Shown here: positions 60,276 to 64,000 of the stretch, piece after piece
Position numbering within the stretch: position 1 is the stretch's first letter
Layout of the letters: the number at the start of each line of letters is the position of its first letter
NCBI GenBank assembly: GCA_910583525.1
Contig: CAJTXL010000004.1
Span: forward strand, 1-64,000
Length of the DNA: 64,000 bases
Origin: an uncultured Muribaculaceae bacterium
Lineage (GTDB): Bacteria; Bacteroidota; Bacteroidia; Bacteroidales; Muribaculaceae
Reading direction: 5' to 3'
Position numbers and translations under genes: made by a program
The notes under the pieces: generated by a model
What the model was told of the DNA's origin: nothing
What the model saw: the letters and a program-made list of their open reading frames with translations, nothing else
The model's database searches: none

Positions 60276-62921
60276 TTATTCGAACAGGCGCTGCACCTCG
60301 TCGGGGGTCATCAGGACGTCTCGCGGTTTGGCGCCTTTGGCCGGCCCTACGATGCCCATCTGCTGCATCTGGTCCATGAAGCGGCCGGCTTTGTTGAAGC
60401 CTATTTCGAACTTGCGCTGCATCATGGTAATTGACGCCTGTGTCTGCGCCGAGATGAAAAGGGCACATCGCTTGAACTCTTCTGTCACCGCACCATAATC
60501 GGCAGAGCCGCTTTCGGCACCTTCTTCGGCAGGGGGCTCGGGAAGCTCGTAGCACGAAACAAATCCCGGCTGGCGGCTTATGTGCTCGCATATCGCCTCA
60601 ACTTCGGGGGTGTCGACAAATGCGCACTGAACGCGCTCTACCACGCCGTTCATCATTGTAAGCATGTCGCCGCGCCCTATAAGACGTTGCGCGCCCGGAC
60701 GGTCGAGAATGGTCTTTGAATCGACGCCCTGCGTGACCTTGAACGCGATACGCGCCGTAAAGTTCGCCTTAATCATACCCGTAATGATATCGGTAGACGG
60801 GCGTTGAGTGGCTATAATCATGTGTATGCCCACGGCACGGGCCTTCTGAGCTATGCGGCATATGGGATGCGCGACGTCTTTGCCTGCAACCATGACAAGG
60901 TCGGCATATTCATCGACAATCACCACTATATACGGCAGGAAGCGGTGTCCTTTCTCGGGATTGAGCCTGCGTTGGGTGAAGCGTTCATTGTATTCCTCAA
61001 GATTCTTGACACGCGCGTCGCTGAGCAGCTCGTAGCGTTTGTCCATCTCGACGCAAAGACTGTTAAGCGTAGCTATCACCTTCTGAGGGTCGGTAATTAC
61101 GGCCTTGGTCTCGTCGGGCAATTTGGCAAGATACTGCTTGTTGATTGATTCGAAGAGCGAGAACTCGACGGTCTTGGGGTCGACAAGGACAAATTTAAGC
61201 TCGTCGGGGTGCTTTGAATACAGCAAGGATGTTATTATGCAGTTCAGCCCGACAGACTTGCCCTGCCCTGTAGCACCGGCCACGAGCAGATGCGGCAGTT
61301 TTGCAAGGTCGGCCATGAAGATATCATTGGAGATTGTGGCACCGAGAGCCATGGGCAGACGCATCTTGGTGTTGGCAAAGAGTTTAGACTCCAAGATGTT
61401 GCGCATCGACACTATCTGCGCTTTGCGGTTCGGCACTTCGATGCCGACCGTTCCTTTGCCTGGGATAGGTGCTATGATGCGTATTCCTAATGCCGAAAGG
61501 CTCATTGCGATGTCGTCTTCGAGGCTTTTGATTTTGGCTATGCGCGTGCCTTGTGCCGGCACGATTTCGTAGAGCGTCACCGTGGGGCCTATAGTGGCTT
61601 CAATACGTTGGATTTCGATATTGTAGCTTCGGAGCGCATCGACAATCAGCTTCTTGTTTGCGAGCTGTTCGGCCTCGTTTACCTCAACAGTCTTGGGGCG
61701 CTCGATAAGAAGGTCGGTGGGCGGAAAGACATATCCGGCATGCGAGGCACGCACATCGTAAGGAATGTCGAGCGTTACATGGTCGCCATGACGGATGGAA
61801 TCGCCGGCAGCGGCTTCTTCATCGGGCGTTTTCTCGACGATTACGAATTCCGGCTCACCTTCTTTATTCTCAAGGGCACGCGTGACGGTAGTCGCCGCTC
61901 CGGTGCTGTCATCGACATTCGTCTCATCATCGGCCTCGTCTGTAGTGTCGGACGCTTTGTCGTTTTCATTGCTATCATCGGCAGAATCGTCGAAATCATC
62001 AAGTGCGACCGGTGGCATAAAGCGCGAATGGTCGGTTTTATCTTCAAATTCATTATCGACTTCAGCGGTATTCTCGTCCTCATCATCGTCTGTTTCGAGA
62101 GTATCGAGCGGCGAGGTTTCAGTTTCGGCCACAGCGGCATCTGCCTGCGGCAAGGCATCGTCGGCAGCAGGCTTGCGGCGCATTACATTGCCAAGCAGGC
62201 CAAAGAACTTTTTAAGCGGATTGAGGAATACCGCCACAAGGATACCGGCGAGGAGCACCGACACGGCATATGCACCGAGGGCATCGGAATAGTCGAGCAG
62301 CAGACGGTTTACATAGTAGCCGTGCGCACCGCCCAGATGAAAGAGGTTGTCTCGGTTGAAACTGAACAATCCTATGATTACCGACACCGCCACCGTGGAA
62401 AACAGACAACGGAAAGTGAACGTGAAGAACGACACCTTGCGTACGCGCATGACCACAAGACCTATGACAAACAGATAGAACGCAAGGATAAAAGAACCGA
62501 CTCCGAAAGCATCTACCATAAGCCACTCGGCCAGCTTAGCGCCGACAGCACCGCCGGCATTCTCGACAATGTCGCCCGATGCCACGATATCGGCTACCGA
62601 CCGCCCGTGAATCACGCTTTGGTCGGCATAATTGTTGAAAATAAACGATACCGAACATATTGCCATTACCAAGGCCGTCAGGCAAAGGAAAATGCCCACG
62701 CCAAGGTGCGTGCGGTAGTCTTTAAGGAATGAAATGAAAGTATAGCTGTCGTCTTTGCGGCGCCGTTTAGGGGCACGTCGTGTCGAGGGACCTTCGGGGT
62801 CGGGCACGGGCCGACGTCGCGGCGCGTGTTCGGCATCGCGAGGCTGACGGGTTCGTACCTGACGTGTACGCCCGGCTGTTACGGTTCCATATTCTTCTGT
62901 TTCAGTGTCTATTGTCTTCAT
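60276..62921 (-). CDS. ftsK: DNA translocase FtsK
   Basis: An 881-residue protein. After a charged N-terminus come four or five membrane segments (about 65-240), an acidic low-complexity linker (about 255-360, rich in Asp and Glu), and the RecA-like motor with Walker A GATGQGKSVGLN near residue 550 and LPYIVVIVDEYADLVM as Walker B. The C-terminal gamma domain (about 815-881) binds KOPS-type sites. It moves DNA during division and helps dimer resolution. A long open frame on the opposite strand reflects codon bias. Confidence 0.96.
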   Translation of the reverse strand: MKTIDTETEEYGTVTAGRTRQVRTRQPRDAEHAPRRRPVPDPEGPSTRRAPKRRRKDDSYTFISFLKDYRTHLGVGIFLCLTALVMAICSVSFIFNNYADQSVIHGRSVADIVASGDIVENAGGAVGAKLAEWLMVDAFGVGSFILAFYLFVIGLVVMRVRKVSFFTFTFRCLFSTVAVSVIIGLFSFNRDNLFHLGGAHGYYVNRLLLDYSDALGAYAVSVLLAGILVAVFLNPLKKFFGLLGNVMRRKPAADDALPQADAAVAETETSPLDTLETDDDEDENTAEVDNEFEDKTDHSRFMPPVALDDFDDSADDSNENDKASDTTDEADDETNVDDSTGAATTVTRALENKEGEPEFVIVEKTPDEEAAAGDSIRHGDHVTLDIPYDVRASHAGYVFPPTDLLIERPKTVEVNEAEQLANKKLIVDALRSYNIEIQRIEATIGPTVTLYEIVPAQGTRIAKIKSLEDDIAMSLSALGIRIIAPIPGKGTVGIEVPNRKAQIVSMRNILESKLFANTKMRLPMALGATISNDIFMADLAKLPHLLVAGATGQGKSVGLNCIITSLLYSKHPDELKFVLVDPKTVEFSLFESINKQYLAKLPDETKAVITDPQKVIATLNSLCVEMDKRYELLSDARVKNLEEYNERFTQRRLNPEKGHRFLPYIVVIVDEYADLVMVAGKDVAHPICRIAQKARAVGIHMIIATQRPSTDIITGMIKANFTARIAFKVTQGVDSKTILDRPGAQRLIGRGDMLTMMNGVVERVQCAFVDTPEVEAICEHISRQPGFVSCYELPEPPAEEGAESGSADYGAVTEEFKRCALFISAQTQASITMMQRKFEIGFNKAGRFMDQMQQMGIVGPAKGAKPRDVLMTPDEVQRLFE

Positions 62922-62953
62922 ATTTGGCAGAGAGAGTGATATGCGAGTAAAAT

Positions 62954-63598
62954 TTAGAGTGTTGCCAATGCGGCGATTTCAGCTTCGGGGTCTTGGGCGC
63001 CGAAAACAGCGCTTCCGGCGACAAGTACGTCGGCCCCTGCTTGTACGCATTCGGCGCCTGTAGCCCTGTTTATGCCACCGTCGACCTCTATCAGCGTATC
63101 GCTGCCGGCAAGGCTGATAAGCTGCCGCAACTCGCGTATTTTGTCGAGGGTGTGCCTGATGAACGACTGGCCGCCGAAGCCCGGGTTGACGCTCATAAGA
63201 AGCACCATGTCGAGGTCTTGGATAATGTCGCGCAGCAATGCGACGGGTGTTGCCGGGTTCAGCGTCACGGCGGCTTTCATGCCGGCGCCGTGTATGCTTT
63301 GTATTGTGCGGTGCAGATGTGTGCATGCCTCGTAGTGCACGTTCATCATCATTGCACCGGCATCGCGCACCTGTCCTACATATCGCCCGGGGTCTACAAT
63401 CATGAGGTGGACGTCGAGGGGCTTGTCGGTCAGCGCAGCCACAGCCTTTATCACAGGAAAACCGAAAGATATGTTCGGCACGAATACTCCGTCCATAACA
63501 TCGCAGTGCAGCCATTGCGCACGGCTTCGTTCGAGCATTTCGACATCATCGGCCAAGCGGGCGAAATCGGCCGAAAGCAAAGAAGGAGCTACAATCAT
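62954..63598 (-). CDS. rpe: ribulose-phosphate 3-epimerase
   Basis: A 214-residue TIM-barrel enzyme. PSLLSADFARL, LHCDVMDGVFVPNISFG, DVHLMIVDPG, LLMSVNPGFGGQSFI and VDGGIN are the family blocks with the metal-binding His and Asp residues. It interconverts ribulose- and xylulose-5-phosphate. It overlaps the preceding dedA gene by four bases. Confidence 0.96.
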   Translation of the reverse strand: MIVAPSLLSADFARLADDVEMLERSRAQWLHCDVMDGVFVPNISFGFPVIKAVAALTDKPLDVHLMIVDPGRYVGQVRDAGAMMMNVHYEACTHLHRTIQSIHGAGMKAAVTLNPATPVALLRDIIQDLDMVLLMSVNPGFGGQSFIRHTLDKIRELRQLISLAGSDTLIEVDGGINRATGAECVQAGADVLVAGSAVFGAQDPEAEIAALATL

Positions 63599-64000
63599 AT
63601 CGTTTTGCCTTTTTTATTGGTTTTGAACGCGTTGTAGATGATATAAGCTATGCACAGAGCCAAGAGGCAGAGTCCGCCTATTGTAAGGTACCCATTATAT
63701 TTCTCCACGGCATCATACAGCCCCGAGAGGCTTACGTGCTGGGCCAGCCACCAGCCGAGGAAGGCGAGTATTGCATTCCACACGAGTGCCCCGAGAGCTG
63801 TGAAAATGCAGAATACCCAGATGTTCATCCTGGCGATGCCGGCAGGAATCGAAATAAGCTGACGTACGGCCGGGATAAGACGTCCGATAAATGTCGAGGT
63901 AGCGCCGTGTTTATCGAAATAGGCTTCGGCCTTTTCTACCTTCTCCTGATTGATAAGACATGCGTGTCCGAAACGTGAGTTGGCGAACGCATATACTATA
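63595..64000 (-). CDS. DedA family membrane protein, cut by the window end
   Basis: The reading frame is open from the window edge to its stop at 63595, giving 134 C-terminal residues. FGHACLINQEKVEKAEAYF, FIGRLIPAVRQLISIPAGIARMN and WNAILAFLGWWL match the DedA (SNARE-associated) family; the Arg in GRLIPAVR is a conserved functional site. DedA proteins are polytopic flippases or transporters linked to membrane lipid carriers and proton gradient. The N-terminus lies outside the window. An internal ATG at 63828 is not the start. Confidence 0.9.
   Translation of the reverse strand, partial: IVYAFANSRFGHACLINQEKVEKAEAYFDKHGATSTFIGRLIPAVRQLISIPAGIARMNIWVFCIFTALGALVWNAILAFLGWWLAQHVSLSGLYDAVEKYNGYLTIGGLCLLALCIAYIIYNAFKTNKKGKTI

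Noticed and set aside
61551..62732. Open frame of 393 codons opposite ftsK
   Set aside because: It lies against the membrane and linker part of ftsK and is a codon-bias shadow with no domain.

Overview
The window looks like a piece of a chromosome from a gut Bacteroidales bacterium, most likely of the Muribaculaceae (S24-7) type. The evidence is the Bacteroidota promoter pattern (TTTG, about 19-20 bases, TAnnTTTG), the near absence of Shine-Dalgarno sites, and marker genes or orders: RprX/RprY, a GT3-type glycogen synthase beside an alpha-glucan phosphorylase, ftsX-DUF3098-uppP-truB-queA, and DUF4290-rimM. Two secreted proteins end in a GVYIVNGKKVKK-type tail that is common in this group. Base composition is moderate and even, and most genes are housekeeping. 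The assignment is an inference from gene content and needs a database search.

Layout. 0.2-5.5 kb: a cell-wall peptide salvage group (transglutaminase-like protein, NlpC/P60 endopeptidase, dipeptide epimerase), then a glutamine synthetase. 5.8-12.1 kb: alpha-glucan storage and use (pullulanase, glycogen synthase, alpha-glucan phosphorylase). 12.2-13.7 kb: NhaA. 13.7-14.3 kb: a non-coding 583 bp palindromic element. 14.5-16.7 kb: RprX/RprY. 17-24.2 kb: two long paralogous secreted proteins, the second split from its promoter by a 1329 bp IS4-like insertion sequence. 24.3-25.8 kb: a SecB-like protein (minus strand), tRNA-Ser(GCU) and a HicAB toxin-antitoxin pair. 25.9-36.2 kb: rmlD, prfC, katA, an SLC45-like sugar transporter, sdaA, a MATE exporter and an FAD-dependent dehydrogenase, all on the plus strand. 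36.3-40.6 kb: rpmE type B, a two-DTG aspartyl protease, sodB, an NlpC/P60 lipoprotein and a DUF3332 protein. 40.6-50.8 kb: a long minus-strand run (lytic transglycosylase, purM, a CPA2 antiporter, an MgtC-like protein, a coiled-coil membrane protein, dnaB, an OmpA-like protein, a small acidic protein, rimM, DUF4290), then pfkA. 52.2-56.1 kb: ftsX, DUF3098, uppP, truB, queA on the plus strand. 56.2-64 kb: a minus-strand run (dedA, rpe, ftsK, lolA-like, trxB, ybaK, aroC, radical SAM protein). dedA is cut by the window end.

The most unusual material lies between genes. A 196 bp element with perfect or near-perfect 16 bp inverted ends occurs twice (5538-5733 and 36761-36956). Each copy sits between a -7 promoter box and a start codon, and a decayed half copy lies beside the second. 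The 583 bp element after nhaA has different ends but shares a core with it, including a small hairpin whose stem differs by a compensated G:C to A:T change. A third, unrelated palindrome (163 bp) fills the uppP-truB gap and is flanked by TAA repeats that include the uppP stop codon. The IS4-like insertion duplicated the five bases ATGAA at a start codon, so the reading frame survived while the promoter was moved 1.3 kb away. The leaders of the two secreted-protein paralogs share a hairpin at the same place with unrelated stem sequences.
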